Program-made: the position numbers and the translations under genes | Notes under the pieces: generated by a model | What the model was told of the DNA's origin: nothing | The model's input: only the letters and a program-made list of their open reading frames with translations | Database searches by the model: none | Shown: positions 26,485 to 35,717 of the stretch, piece after piece | Layout: every line of letters starts with the position of its first letter | Position numbering within the stretch: position 1 is the stretch's first letter | NCBI GenBank assembly: GCA_905233765.1 | Contig: CAJOCU010000010.1 | Coordinates: forward strand, 1 to 64,000 | Direction of reading: 5' to 3' | DNA from: an uncultured Bacteroidaceae bacterium | Lineage (GTDB): Bacteria; Bacteroidota; Bacteroidia; Bacteroidales; Bacteroidaceae | DNA: 64,000 bases

Positions 26485-27294
26485 ATGTCTGAGTCAGAGA
26501 ACAACGAATTGACCATCAACCTTGAGCGCATTATTCGCGAGCGAGCCGGAAATCACGTGCCAGGCTTTATAATTCGCTGGCTGAAGCGGTTTGTTCACGA
26601 AGACTTTATCAACGAGTTTCTCAAGCGCGGTTATGAAGGTGTGGAATTCTGTGAAAAGACCATTGAGTATCTTAATGTGCGTTTGACTGTAGAGGGTGTC
26701 GATGCACTACCTGCAAATGGCCATTACACCTTTGTCTCTAATCACCCACTAGGCGCCATTGACGGAGTCACCCTTGGCGGCATCATCGGTCGCAAGTACA
26801 ACGGGCGTGTAAAATACCTCGTCAATGACCTGCTGATGAACCTAAAAGGGTTGGCTCCTCTTTGCATACCAATTAATAAATTGGGAAGCCAATCACGTAA
26901 CCTTCCAGGGCAAGTCGATGCGGCATTTAGCGGTGATAACCATGTCATCCTTTTCCCCGCTGGTCTCTGTTCCCGTCTCATTGATGGCAAGATTCGCGAC
27001 CTCCCATGGGGAAAGGCATTCGTTCAGAAGAGTGTTCAATATCACCGAGATGTCATCCCTGTCCATTTCATCGCACAAAACTCACCCCGCTTTTATCGTG
27101 TTGCACGATGGTGCCAGCGGTTGGGCATCAAGTTCAACCTGGCTATGCTCCTGTTACCTGACGAGATGTACCGTTCGCGCGGGCAACATTTCACGGTGCG
27201 TTTCGGGAAGCCCATACCTTGGCAGACCTTCGACCGCTCACGGCGCCCCGCCGAATGGGCGCAATGGGTACAGGACGAGGTGTATAAACTTTAA
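26485..27294 (+). CDS. glsA: Glycine-lipid O-acyltransferase (GlsA-like, PlsC superfamily)
   Basis: The 269-residue protein from MSESENN is a 1-acyl-glycerol-3-phosphate acyltransferase-like enzyme with the catalytic box SNHPLGAIDG and a later PAGLCSRLIDG-like motif. In Bacteroides thetaiotaomicron the pair GlsB/GlsA makes glycine lipids: GlsB N-acylates glycine with a 3-hydroxy fatty acid and GlsA adds a second acyl chain to the hydroxyl. The next gene here is a GlsB-type protein, so the same pathway is inferred. The box is H-x5-D rather than the H-x4-D of classical PlsC. An upstream in-frame Met at 26413 would overlap the preceding gene and is not needed. Confidence 0.8.
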   Translation: MSESENNELTINLERIIRERAGNHVPGFIIRWLKRFVHEDFINEFLKRGYEGVEFCEKTIEYLNVRLTVEGVDALPANGHYTFVSNHPLGAIDGVTLGGIIGRKYNGRVKYLVNDLLMNLKGLAPLCIPINKLGSQSRNLPGQVDAAFSGDNHVILFPAGLCSRLIDGKIRDLPWGKAFVQKSVQYHRDVIPVHFIAQNSPRFYRVARWCQRLGIKFNLAMLLLPDEMYRSRGQHFTVRFGKPIPWQTFDRSRRPAEWAQWVQDEVYKL

Positions 27295-27319
27295 GTTGTC
27301 GAGTTGATAGTTAAAACAT

Positions 27320-28297
27320 ATGGAAGAGATCATTGCCCCGATTCCAGTTGATGTCCTTAAAAGCGAGCTTACGCAGGACAAACGATTAAGGTTCACCAAC
27401 AAGAGCCACAACGAAGTGTATGTCGTTACCTGGCAGAATGCGCCTAATTTGCTACGCGAGATTGGTCGTCTCCGCGAGATAGCCTTTCGCGCAGCTGGCG
27501 GCGGTACGGGTAAGCCCCTTGATCTTGACGAGTTCGACACGATGGAGAACCCATACAAGCAACTCATTGTTTGGGATCCCGAGGAGGAGAAGATTCTGGG
27601 TGGTTACCGTTACCTGCTTGGCACCGAGGCACAGTTCGACTCAGAGGGTCAGCCCATTCTCGCCACCTCACATATGTTCCATTTCTCCCAGCGCTTCATC
27701 AACGACTACCTGCCCTACACCATCGAATTGGGCCGCAGCTGGGTGACTTTAGAATATCAAAGTACACGCGCCGGGGCAAAAGCCTTATTCGCCCTCGACA
27801 ACCTATGGGATGGCTTAGGTGCCCTGACGGTGGTGATGCCCAATGTCCGTTACCTCTTCGGCAAGATGACGATGTACCCCAGCTATGATCGACAGGCACG
27901 CGACATGATACTCTTTTTTCTGCAGAAGCATTTTGCCGATTCCGACAAGCTGATTATCCCGATGAAGCCATTGGAAATTGATGCAGACCGTGAAACCTTA
28001 GCAGCACTCTTCCACGAAGACAATTTCAAAGCTGACTATCGTATTCTGAATCGCGAAGTGCGGCTACGCGGCTACGACATCCCCCCCCTCGTGAATGCAT
28101 ACATGGGCCTTTCACCCACGATGAAGATGTTTGGCACCGCCATCAACTACGGCTTTGGCGACGTTGAGGAAACGGGCATCCTCATTGCTGTGGATGAGAT
28201 TCTTGATGAGAAACGCATCCGCCATATCGACAGTTTCGCCCGGGAACATCCTGAAGCCATAGCTCCCACGAGTGGTGCCAATCAAGTCATCTCCTGA
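27320..28297 (+). CDS. glsB: Glycine-lipid N-acyltransferase (GlsB-like, hemolysin/OlsB superfamily)
   Basis: The 325-residue protein belongs to the acetyltransferase/hemolysin group that includes ornithine-lipid enzyme OlsB. Features: LREIGRLREIAFRAAGGGTG, YRYLLGTEA, and ELGRSWVTLEYQSTRAGAKALFALDNLWDG, the latter typical of the family. In B. thetaiotaomicron GlsB links a 3-hydroxyacyl chain to glycine, giving the N-acyl glycine that GlsA completes. 25 bp after glsA and 2 bp before the BtuF-like gene, so it is part of one transcript with cobalamin genes. Function transferred by family and pairing. Confidence 0.82.
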   Translation: MEEIIAPIPVDVLKSELTQDKRLRFTNKSHNEVYVVTWQNAPNLLREIGRLREIAFRAAGGGTGKPLDLDEFDTMENPYKQLIVWDPEEEKILGGYRYLLGTEAQFDSEGQPILATSHMFHFSQRFINDYLPYTIELGRSWVTLEYQSTRAGAKALFALDNLWDGLGALTVVMPNVRYLFGKMTMYPSYDRQARDMILFFLQKHFADSDKLIIPMKPLEIDADRETLAALFHEDNFKADYRILNREVRLRGYDIPPLVNAYMGLSPTMKMFGTAINYGFGDVEETGILIAVDEILDEKRIRHIDSFAREHPEAIAPTSGANQVIS

Positions 28298-28299
28298 TT

Positions 28300-29493
28300 A
28301 TGAAAAATTTTTGTTGGTTCGCCACTGCACTTGTCGTGTGGGCGTTATGCCTTTCATCGCTGTTCTCCTGTGGACAAACAAGGCGACAAGGGAGAGGTGC
28401 AGGTTCGGCGTCTTTCGTCGCAGATAGTATGTGGAATATTACTTATGCCAAAGGATTCCGCGTGCGAGTTCTGGAAAATGGCGTGAAGCTGGTGGATGTG
28501 GCCGATCCTCAGACTGATGAGGATAGAATGCCCGTGAGCTATCACTTTGCATTAGTGCCCAAGTCCATTGACAAGAACACGCTCACCCCTCCACTCTCCG
28601 AGCTCTACCCCGAATATACACTCGTTAATGTGCCAGTAGAACGAACCCTGGTGATGACAATGCTGCAGTTATCAAACTTCACGGCATTGAATGCTCTTGA
28701 TGTGGTTTATGGTATCACGGGGACAAAGAACCTATTTAATAAAGATGTACGCGCGCGCGTAGAAGATGGTCGTATCGTGAAGATAGGCATGGAGGGCAAC
28801 TTTGACACAGAGCTCATCCTGGCTGCAAATCCAGAGGTAATCTTCATCTCCCCATTCAAACGTGGAGGCTATGACACCATCAAGGAAACAGGCATCACAC
28901 TGATTCCACACCTCGGCTACAAGGAGCTTGACCCTTTAGGGCAGGCTGAATGGATTAAGTTCGTCGGTCTCTTTCTGGGTATGGAGACAACGGCCGATTC
29001 TATCTTTTCAGGCATAGAAGAACGCTACCACCAGCTGAAAGCCACAGTACAGAACGCGACCAGCGACACCCCCACCGTCTTCTCGGGCGAGATGCATGGA
29101 GGAAACTGGTATGCTGTTGGCGGCCGTAACTCACTGGCACAGCTCTTCCGCGATGCAGGTGCAGCCTATGTCATCAAGGATGATAACACAGGCGGTGTGA
29201 ACATCGAGTTCGAGGAGCTTTATTCCCTTGCCGCCGACGCCGATTACTGGCGCATCCTCAACAGCTTCCCCGGCGACTTTTCCTATGAAGCATTGAAAGC
29301 CAGCGAACCTCGCAACGAGCTTTTTCGTGCATTTCGCGAGAAGAAGGTCATCTATTGCAACATGAAGCAGACGCCTTACTATGAGCTCTCGCCGGTCTCA
29401 CCCGACATCCTCCTCGCCGACCTCATTGCCATCTTCCATCCAGAACTCATGCCCGCTGACTACGAACCAACCTTTTACCGCCTGTTGAAATGA
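28300..29493 (+). CDS. btuF: Periplasmic substrate-binding lipoprotein, BtuF-like (cobalamin/iron-chelate class)
   Basis: The 397-residue protein has a lipoprotein signal (TALVVWALCLSSLFSC, Cys near residue 25) and the two-lobed fold of class III binding proteins: NFTALNALDVVYGITGTKN and GNFDTELILAANPEVIFISPF in lobe 1, and GGRNSLAQLFRDAGAAYV in lobe 2. These proteins deliver B12, haem or ferric siderophores to BtuC/FecC permeases. The 4-bp overlap with the CbiJ-CbiD gene makes cobalamin or a corrinoid precursor the best guess. The permease gene btuC is 9 kb away and no ATPase gene is present in the window. Confidence 0.75.
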   Translation: MKNFCWFATALVVWALCLSSLFSCGQTRRQGRGAGSASFVADSMWNITYAKGFRVRVLENGVKLVDVADPQTDEDRMPVSYHFALVPKSIDKNTLTPPLSELYPEYTLVNVPVERTLVMTMLQLSNFTALNALDVVYGITGTKNLFNKDVRARVEDGRIVKIGMEGNFDTELILAANPEVIFISPFKRGGYDTIKETGITLIPHLGYKELDPLGQAEWIKFVGLFLGMETTADSIFSGIEERYHQLKATVQNATSDTPTVFSGEMHGGNWYAVGGRNSLAQLFRDAGAAYVIKDDNTGGVNIEFEELYSLAADADYWRILNSFPGDFSYEALKASEPRNELFRAFREKKVIYCNMKQTPYYELSPVSPDILLADLIAIFHPELMPADYEPTFYRLLK

Positions 29494-31268
29494 TTGTCAT
29501 CTTTGGCGGCACCACAGAAGGTCGTAAAGCGGTGGAGGTTCTGGAGGAGGCCGGACAATCCTTCTACTACTCCACGAAGACAGGCGAGCAAACACTCTCC
29601 TTACATCACGGCGTATCCATCAATGGAGAAAAAGATAGCCAAGCCATGCAACAGTTTTGCAGTGAGCACGACATCCGCCTGCTCATCGATGCTGCTCATC
29701 CCTTTGCCACCCAACTACATGAAACGGTGGCCGAGGTGGCAAAAGCTTTGCACCTACCACTTATCCGCTACGAGCGCATCTACCCGCCTCACACCGATGA
29801 CATCACATGGTGTCACGACTATGACGACGCTATTCAAAAATTAGAGATTTCCGGCATCGAAACACTGCTTATGCTGACAGGCGTGCAAACTATCGAACGC
29901 CTAAAGCCCTATTGGCAGAAGCATCACTGCTGGTGTCGCATCCTCGACCGCGATACATCCCGACAGCTGGCTGCCAAACATGGATTCCCCAAAGAGCGGC
30001 TCATTTATTATCCCTTGAACGATGAAGATAATGCCCCCTCCAACGAGGAGATGGAAGAGGAATATCTGATTACATCGCTGCATCCACAGGCCATTCTCAC
30101 CAAAGAAAGCGGCCTCAGCGGTGGTTTTCATGCAAAGGTCGCAGCCGCTCTCCATGCCAGGGTTAAGGTCTTTGTCGTGGAACGTCCGCGTCTGTCCTAC
30201 CAGTCCTATCATCTCGTCAATGGCCCACATGGACTCCGTCGAACCGTTGAACACTTACTCCCAGACTTTTTCCCTCTAAAAAGCGGACTTACCACTGGCA
30301 CCTGTGCCACCGCTGCCGCTGTGGCTGCCACGCATCGGCTGTTACATCACAAGATGCCGGCAGAAGTTCCTGTCATCCTACCCAATGGCGAAACCATTTC
30401 CGTGCGTGTCGGTTATGGCAGCGACTATGCTTTCTGCATCAAGGATGCCGGCGATGACCCAGATGTCACGAATGGCATAGAGATTCGCGCGACAGCAGAA
30501 ACAGCCGAATCCTTCGACATTTGTGCAGGTGTAGGCATTGGCACTTTCACACTGCCTGGTTTTGACTACCCTCCTGGTGAGCCAGCCATCAACAAAGGGC
30601 CTCGCCAAATGATCCGCGACAACATTGCGGAGTCCGTGCGAATATCGCTTTCAGTCCCCGGAGGTGCTGAGATAGCCCGTCGCACTTTCAATCCTCGTCT
30701 TGGCATTGAAGGCGGCATCTCCATCATCGGCGTCTCTGGCATCGTGAAGCCTTTCAGCGAAGAGGCTTTCATCGAAAGCATCCGCAAATGTATGCAGGTG
30801 GCCAAAGCCTCTGGCACAGACCGCGTTGTCATCGGTAGCGGTGCCAAAAGCGAGGGTTCCCTGCGCGCCCGCTACCCCGACCTCCCGAGGCTGGCCTTCG
30901 TGCAATACGGCAATTTCATCGGCGAGACACTGCGCATGGCGGATGAGCAAGCCATTGCCAACGTCACCCTTGGCATCATGCTCGGGAAAGCTGTGAAGCT
31001 CGCTGCAGGGCAACTTGACACCCACAGCCGTAAGGCCACCATGGACAAAGTCTTCATTCAGCAGATGCTCGACGAAGCCCGTTGCGGGTTGTCTATCGCA
31101 GACGTTCCTCTCACCCTCGCACGAGAGCTCTGGGAACTTATCCCCGCCGAGAAACACAATGCATTTGCACGTGTCGTCGTTCGCCATTGCATGACACATT
31201 GCCGTCCACTCCTCCCCCAATCCTCCCTCACCATCCTCTTGATTGATGAGAACGGAAACATCTATTAG
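29490..31268 (+). CDS. cbiJD: CbiJ-CbiD fusion: cobalt-precorrin-6A reductase and cobalt-precorrin-5B C1-methyltransferase
   Basis: Residues 1-~255 are a CbiJ/CobK reductase (MIVIFGGTTEGRKAVE, then LLIDAAHPFA, ITSLHPQAILTKESG), residues ~262-592 a CbiD methyltransferase (KSGLTTGTCATAAAVAAT near 264, then ITKDAGDDPDVT-like CIKDAGDDPDVTNG and GGISIIGVSGIVKPFSEEA). In the anaerobic pathway CbiD methylates C1 of cobalt-precorrin-5B and CbiJ then reduces the ring, so the fusion joins consecutive steps. Known fusion in Bacteroidales. Start overlaps the btuF-like stop by 4 bp. No frame damage. Confidence 0.93.
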   Translation: MIVIFGGTTEGRKAVEVLEEAGQSFYYSTKTGEQTLSLHHGVSINGEKDSQAMQQFCSEHDIRLLIDAAHPFATQLHETVAEVAKALHLPLIRYERIYPPHTDDITWCHDYDDAIQKLEISGIETLLMLTGVQTIERLKPYWQKHHCWCRILDRDTSRQLAAKHGFPKERLIYYPLNDEDNAPSNEEMEEEYLITSLHPQAILTKESGLSGGFHAKVAAALHARVKVFVVERPRLSYQSYHLVNGPHGLRRTVEHLLPDFFPLKSGLTTGTCATAAAVAATHRLLHHKMPAEVPVILPNGETISVRVGYGSDYAFCIKDAGDDPDVTNGIEIRATAETAESFDICAGVGIGTFTLPGFDYPPGEPAINKGPRQMIRDNIAESVRISLSVPGGAEIARRTFNPRLGIEGGISIIGVSGIVKPFSEEAFIESIRKCMQVAKASGTDRVVIGSGAKSEGSLRARYPDLPRLAFVQYGNFIGETLRMADEQAIANVTLGIMLGKAVKLAAGQLDTHSRKATMDKVFIQQMLDEARCGLSIADVPLTLARELWELIPAEKHNAFARVVVRHCMTHCRPLLPQSSLTILLIDENGNIY

Positions 31269-31271
31269 CAC

Positions 31272-31892
31272 ATGTTGAAAAACTATCATACTCCTAACGT
31301 CATTGAGGCGGGCTGTGACGAAGCGGGCCGCGGTTGTTTGGCAGGTCCTGTTTTTGCTGCTGCCGTCATCCTGCCTCCCGACTTTCACAACGATGTCCTC
31401 AACGATTCTAAACAACTGACAGAGCATCAGCGTTATGCCCTGCGCGAGATCATCGAGCGCGAAGCAGTGGCATGGGCTGTTGCCGAGTGTTCTCCTGCAG
31501 AAATCGATAAGATGAACATCCTGCGTTGCTCCATATTAGCTATGCATCGTGCCCTGGACCGCCTTGTCGTCCGCCCCGCACATATTCTGGTTGATGGCAA
31601 TCGCTGGTATCCCTATCACCCCTCTTCTCTTAGCGCTCCTATCCCCGCCGACACGATTGTCAAGGGTGATGCCACCTACATGAGCATCGCTGCCGCCAGC
31701 ATCCTCGCCAAGACCTACCGCGACGACCGCATGAAGGCGTTGGCCAAGGAGTACCCCCAATACGGTTGGGACAAGAACATGGGCTATCCCGCCAAGGCCC
31801 ATCGCGATGCCATCAGACAGTATGGTCCCACGCCGCACCATCGCATGACCTTCCGTCTGCTTCCTGAGGAGCAGCTCACGCTTGACTTTTAA
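31272..31892 (+). CDS. rnhB: Ribonuclease HII
   Basis: The 206-residue enzyme removes ribonucleotides from RNA-DNA hybrids. Signature [21 protein letters not shown] gives the first catalytic Asp-Glu, LNDSKQLT follows, and the [20 protein letters not shown] motif supplies the remaining residues. It lies 3 bp after cbiJD and is probably the last gene of that run, converging on the GNAT gene. Confidence 0.95.
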   Translation: MLKNYHTPNVIEAGCDEAGRGCLAGPVFAAAVILPPDFHNDVLNDSKQLTEHQRYALREIIEREAVAWAVAECSPAEIDKMNILRCSILAMHRALDRLVVRPAHILVDGNRWYPYHPSSLSAPIPADTIVKGDATYMSIAAASILAKTYRDDRMKALAKEYPQYGWDKNMGYPAKAHRDAIRQYGPTPHHRMTFRLLPEEQLTLDF

Positions 31893-31907
31893 AAAAGGCG
31901 AGGTTCG

Positions 31908-33047
31908 TCAGGCGAGGTGCTTGCAATAACAGCGTCGCCGCTTCACATACTCAGGCGACATGGCTTCCCACTGCGTCAACTCGCGCATATTATACTCCAA
32001 TTGAGGTCCCGTCTCGGCCCACCGGATACCCAGCTGGTTATAGAGACCTATGAGATTCTCGAAGAAAAGGGCATTGACACCCATCGCCTGATAATCGGGT
32101 CGCACGCCTATAAGAAGCATCTCGGCACTCCCCTCGTTCTTCCATTTTAACGCTTTCAACAGATGGAACCACCCGAAAGGCCACAGGCTACCCTTGGCCT
32201 TCTGCATGGCGTGGGAGAGGCAGCCCATCGTAACAGCGACGCCCACCACTTCATCTTTGTCGTTCAAGATGATGGGGACCATGCGCAGGTCTATAAGACT
32301 CAAGTATTTGTCGATAAACAAATCCACTTGCTTAGGCGACAGCTCGGAGTAGCCGAAAAGAGGTGAATAGGCTTGGTTCAGAAGGTCAAATATCTTATGG
32401 CCCAGGCCATTCTTGCGTATTCCTCGCATCGTGGGCTTAATGACCCTCAGATGCATCCTTTGCTTTGCGTAATTCGCTACACGGGCATACTTTTCGGGCA
32501 CCTGCTCAGGGATGGTCACGCGAATTTGCACCCAGTCCGCTTCCTTCTCAAAGCCTAGCGCTTCCATGTGGCGAGGATAGTACTCCGGATTGTAGATGGT
32601 GCTCATCGTGCCAGTCAGGTGGAAATCATCAACGAGCATTCCCTCCTTGTCAAAGTCGGTGATACCCATTGGTCCCTGCAGCGAGGTCATTCCATAAGCA
32701 CGTCCCCACTCCGCAACAGCCTCCAGAAGAGCTTTGGACACCGCTAAGTCATCTATGAACTCGATCATGGAGAATCTGGCGTTCTGCACCTTCCATTTCT
32801 CATTGGCATGGTGGTTGATAATGCCCACGATGCGCCCAACGGGTTCTGCATCGCGATAAGCCACCCATGCCTGCACATCAGAGAATTCCAGCCCCGGGTT
32901 CGACTTCGCATCAAAGAACTCTCGAATGTCACTCTCAAGATCAGGGACATATTGCGGGCAATCCTTATAGATACGATAAACGATGCGGATGAAGTCATTC
33001 ATCTCCCTTTGAGAGGCGACAGGAACGACGCGGATAGAAGTGGACAT
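31908..33047 (-). CDS. GNAT-superfamily protein of unknown substrate
   Basis: The 379-residue protein begins IRVVPVASQREMNDFIRIVYRIYKDCPQYVPDL, then V-A-Y-R-D-A-E-P-V-G-R-I-V-G-I-I-N-H-H-A-N, a core typical of a conserved group of large GNAT-like proteins in Bacteroidota and Proteobacteria, with GMTSLQGPMGITDFDKEGML in the middle and a second GNAT-like half (LIGVRPDYQAMGVNALFFENLIGLY). Substrate unknown. Transcribed away from the nucleotidase gene's promoter, 21 bp downstream of that gene, so the two may form one unit. Confidence 0.75.
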   Translation of the reverse strand: MSTSIRVVPVASQREMNDFIRIVYRIYKDCPQYVPDLESDIREFFDAKSNPGLEFSDVQAWVAYRDAEPVGRIVGIINHHANEKWKVQNARFSMIEFIDDLAVSKALLEAVAEWGRAYGMTSLQGPMGITDFDKEGMLVDDFHLTGTMSTIYNPEYYPRHMEALGFEKEADWVQIRVTIPEQVPEKYARVANYAKQRMHLRVIKPTMRGIRKNGLGHKIFDLLNQAYSPLFGYSELSPKQVDLFIDKYLSLIDLRMVPIILNDKDEVVGVAVTMGCLSHAMQKAKGSLWPFGWFHLLKALKWKNEGSAEMLLIGVRPDYQAMGVNALFFENLIGLYNQLGIRWAETGPQLEYNMRELTQWEAMSPEYVKRRRCYCKHLA

Positions 33048-33068
33048 TTCTGGAGAGGGTCTAGTGAG

Positions 33069-34718
33069 TTATTTTCTGTTGAAGATCAGCCGCATTGTGC
33101 CGACGTAGCGAGCATTCTTACCCATCTGGTTGTCAGGAATGGCGATTCCATCGATGTTCTTTATCAGTTGAGGGCTGGCGAAATAGGTGTGACTGTGGCC
33201 ACCTATGACGATGTCGATGTTTCGCGTGGCGGGGATCAATTCCTCATCGCTGACGCCTGCGATGCTCCATCCGAGGTGGGAGAGACAGATCACGAGGTCG
33301 CACTTCTCCGTATTCCTTAAATAGTCCGCCACGGGTTGTGCGGCTGCGATGGGATCCGTGAAGCGCACGCCCTCACAGGTGTGGGCGGCCACGAGGCCCT
33401 CCAGCTGTGGCGACACACCAAGGATGCCTATCTTCAGCCCTGCACGCTTGATGATCACGTAGGGTTTGACCAATCCCTCCACGGGTGTGCCCGTGAAATC
33501 ATAGTTACAGCACACGATGGGGAACTGCGCCATTCGGAAGATGCGTGCCATGTTGTCGAGTCCGAAGTCAAACTCATGGTTGCCAATGGCGGCTGCGTCA
33601 TAGCGCATCAGATTCATCAGCCCCACCTCCACGTCGCCGTGGTAAAGGCTGTAGTATGCGGAGCCCTGTGAGAAGTCTCCGGCATCCACGAGCAACAGGT
33701 TGGGCTCAGCCTTCCGCAGGTCGCGCAGGAGGGCGGCACGGCGCAGATAACCACCCTTGTCGGCCTGTGCAGTGTCAGCCAACAGCGGGCTGAGGGGCTC
33801 GATGCAGGAGTGGGTGTCGTTGGTGTGTACCAGCAGGAGCTCTTTGGTTTTGCCGCTGCCTGTCTGGGAAGCGACGGGCAGCCTCTGCTCGGGTCCGCCC
33901 ACCTCTTTGCTGGAAGCGTGCTTCACCTTCTCCGGCCATTCGCCTTCCTCCGCGATGACAACGCGCCCCTCAATGCGGGCCGTTGCTTTCCGGCCTTGCT
34001 GCCAGAGGTCCTGGATATAGTTGATGAGCGTTTGGCGCACCGTTTCTTTCGTGTCGATTCGCTCGACTGCGTTCTTGAGCGCATAGAGTTTATCGTTACC
34101 TTCTGCCAGATAGTCCAGCGTCACAAGGGTATAGATACTATCCGCCTTGATGGGTTTACCGCCAACGGTGGCAGCCTTCAGGTATCCATTACGAGTGCCT
34201 ACGATGCGCACACTGCTGCTGACGCCCTCGCCATAGACAGCTGCAATGTTCTGCATGAGCTGTTGCACATCGGTGCCCTGCATCTTCAATACCGTGAAAT
34301 AATTATTGAAAGGCGAGATGGCCAGGACATCACCCTGTCGAACAGTGTCCTTCGGCATGGCAGCCCGCAAGCCGCCGATATTGCAGATTCCCAAGTCAGG
34401 GTGATAGCCCATGCGCTCCCCCGTAGCAACCAATGCATCGGCGACCCAATTGCTCAACAAGCTCTCGGGCCTGTCTGCGGTCATATACTGCTCACTCAGC
34501 CCGACGGGCGGCCTCCGCAGGCTATCCACACCCACCGTGAATGGAGCGATGAAGGTGGCGGCAGCCTGCAACGGCTGCACATCAAGCGTCCTGGTAATCT
34601 CTATGCGATGAGGCTCAACGCTTTGCAACGCATACTGATGACTCTTGCAGGAAGAGAGCAGAGCGCAGAGCGCAAGTGAAACGTATAGGACGAAAAGTGA
34701 AGAATGAGCTGTTCTCAT
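33069..34718 (-). CDS. 5'-nucleotidase lipoprotein with the two domains in swapped order
   Basis: The 549-residue protein has a lipoprotein signal (LCALLSSC, Cys24). Residues ~50-255 are the 5'-nucleotidase C-terminal (substrate-binding) domain: LSNWVADALVATGERM, NIGGLRAAMPKDTVRQGD, SPFNNYFTVLKMQG. After a polar linker, residues ~292-549 are the metallophosphatase domain, with VHTNDTHS, DAGDFSQGS, AIGNHEFDFG and IGGHSHTYF metal-binding motifs. The usual order is metallophosphatase first. In many Bacteroidales the two halves are adjacent genes, so this looks like a fusion of neighbours in that order. A role in periplasmic nucleotide or phosphate scavenging is expected. Start supported by a -7 box at 34742. 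Confidence 0.88.
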   Translation of the reverse strand: MRTAHSSLFVLYVSLALCALLSSCKSHQYALQSVEPHRIEITRTLDVQPLQAAATFIAPFTVGVDSLRRPPVGLSEQYMTADRPESLLSNWVADALVATGERMGYHPDLGICNIGGLRAAMPKDTVRQGDVLAISPFNNYFTVLKMQGTDVQQLMQNIAAVYGEGVSSSVRIVGTRNGYLKAATVGGKPIKADSIYTLVTLDYLAEGNDKLYALKNAVERIDTKETVRQTLINYIQDLWQQGRKATARIEGRVVIAEEGEWPEKVKHASSKEVGGPEQRLPVASQTGSGKTKELLLVHTNDTHSCIEPLSPLLADTAQADKGGYLRRAALLRDLRKAEPNLLLVDAGDFSQGSAYYSLYHGDVEVGLMNLMRYDAAAIGNHEFDFGLDNMARIFRMAQFPIVCCNYDFTGTPVEGLVKPYVIIKRAGLKIGILGVSPQLEGLVAAHTCEGVRFTDPIAAAQPVADYLRNTEKCDLVICLSHLGWSIAGVSDEELIPATRNIDIVIGGHSHTYFASPQLIKNIDGIAIPDNQMGKNARYVGTMRLIFNRK

Positions 34719-34741
34719 GCCTAAAATGCTTTATGACGGGG

Positions 34742-34749
34742 CAAAGATA
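34742..34749 (-). promoter_or_regulatory. -7 promoter box of the nucleotidase gene
   Basis: Minus strand TATCTTTG, 23 bp before the ATG at 34718; back-to-back with the rplS promoter. Confidence 0.6.
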
Positions 34750-34814
34750 CAATAATTTTTCATCACATATTACATTTTTCTCTGAATCTTTTCTTCTCTT
34801 TTAATTTTTATCCG

Positions 34815-34822
34815 TACCTTTG
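34815..34822 (+). promoter_or_regulatory. -7 promoter box of rplS
   Basis: TACCTTTGCGCCC, followed by a leader of about 85 nt in which CTGGCAGG and CCTTGCAGG / CCCTGTTATG-type segments could pair. L19 leaders are autoregulatory in some bacteria; nothing specific was identified here. Confidence 0.6.
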
Positions 34823-34914
34823 CGCCCGCTTTCCGCATGGGTCGCTGGCAGGATGCAGAGTTCCCTGTTATGCCCTTGCAGGACCGACAACAACAATTTA
34901 AACCATTCACAACA

Positions 34915-35283
34915 ATGGCAGATCTGATTAAAATTGCTGAAGAAGCATTTGCTACGGGCAAGACCTACCCCAAGTTCAAGGCAGGTGACACCGTGACCGT
35001 GGCTTACAAAATTGTCGAGGGTAACAAAGAGCGCATCCAGCTGTATCGCGGTGTTTGCATCAAGATCAGCGGTCATGGCGACCAGAAGCGTTTCACAGTT
35101 CGCAAGATGAGCGGCACCGTGGGCGTAGAGCGCATCTTCCCCATCACTAGTCCTAACATCGACAGCATCACCGTCAACAAGGTCGGTAAGGTGCGTCGCG
35201 CTAAGCTCTATTATCTCCGTGGCCTCACGGGTAAGAAAGCCCGCATCGCCGAGAAGAAGGTTGCAGTACCTGCAGAAGATTAA
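34915..35283 (+). CDS. rplS: 50S ribosomal protein L19
   Basis: The 122-residue protein begins [21 protein letters not shown] and carries the L19 core F-x-A-G-D-T-V-x-V, [29 protein letters not shown] and the tail [11 protein letters not shown]19 sits at the subunit interface. An open frame extends 26 codons further upstream but into the leader just after the -7 box, so the Met at 34915 was chosen, matching the family N-terminus. Single gene with its own promoter and terminator. Confidence 0.96.
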   Translation: MADLIKIAEEAFATGKTYPKFKAGDTVTVAYKIVEGNKERIQLYRGVCIKISGHGDQKRFTVRKMSGTVGVERIFPITSPNIDSITVNKVGKVRRAKLYYLRGLTGKKARIAEKKVAVPAED

Positions 35284-35308
35284 GCGAGGGACCTCACAAC
35301 GAAAAGCA

Positions 35309-35345
35309 AGAGGCTGTGTCCACCACGACACAGCCTCTCTTTTTG
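35309..35345 (+). terminator. Intrinsic terminator after rplS
   Basis: AGAGGCTGTGTC / GACACAGCCTCT stem of 12 bp with a CACCAC loop, then CTTTTTG. Confidence 0.9.
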
Positions 35346-35576
35346 TTAAGCACGAGTATGCAAGAAAAAGTTTTGCGTACTCTTATATACACCACAGCCG
35401 CCAATGCCCTCGTGATGGGGCATTGTCGGCAGGTGATTGTTGGGGTAGCAGCGGAAAAGCGGGGCAATCAATATTGCGCCGCCCGCTGCGACCGAGGCAG
35501 AGCTCTTCTGCCGAGGACGGGGGACAGCCCAGAGGCTGTAAAAAAGGCGGGGAAATGGGCGCGGTCTTATGGGGTT

Positions 35577-35641
35577 TACCACGCGTGGTAAACGCGTGAA
35601 GACCGCGGTCTTCCGTCGAGTTCCACCGGTGGAACTCGACG
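35577..35641. repeat. Palindrome cluster, second locus
   Basis: Three consecutive perfect palindromes: GTTTACCACGCGTGGTAAAC, GAAGACCGCGGTCTTC and a 26-bp one centred on ACCGGT (GAGTTCCACCGGTGGAACTC with two or three further pairs each side). The last one and the words GGTCTTATGG and GTGAAGACC are shared with the cluster at 1968-2116. The surrounding spacer 35346-35717 shows no convincing gene. Confidence 0.7.
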
Positions 35642-35717
35642 AGAAGAGTAGGAGCAGTGGAAGACGTGATTGAAGAGGGGGTTACTCGAGTATAATGATG
35701 AAGGTATGTAAAACTCC

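Noticed and set aside
34837-34914. Longer rplS start at 34837
   Set aside because: It lies in the leader 15 bp after the -7 box and adds residues not found in L19 proteins.
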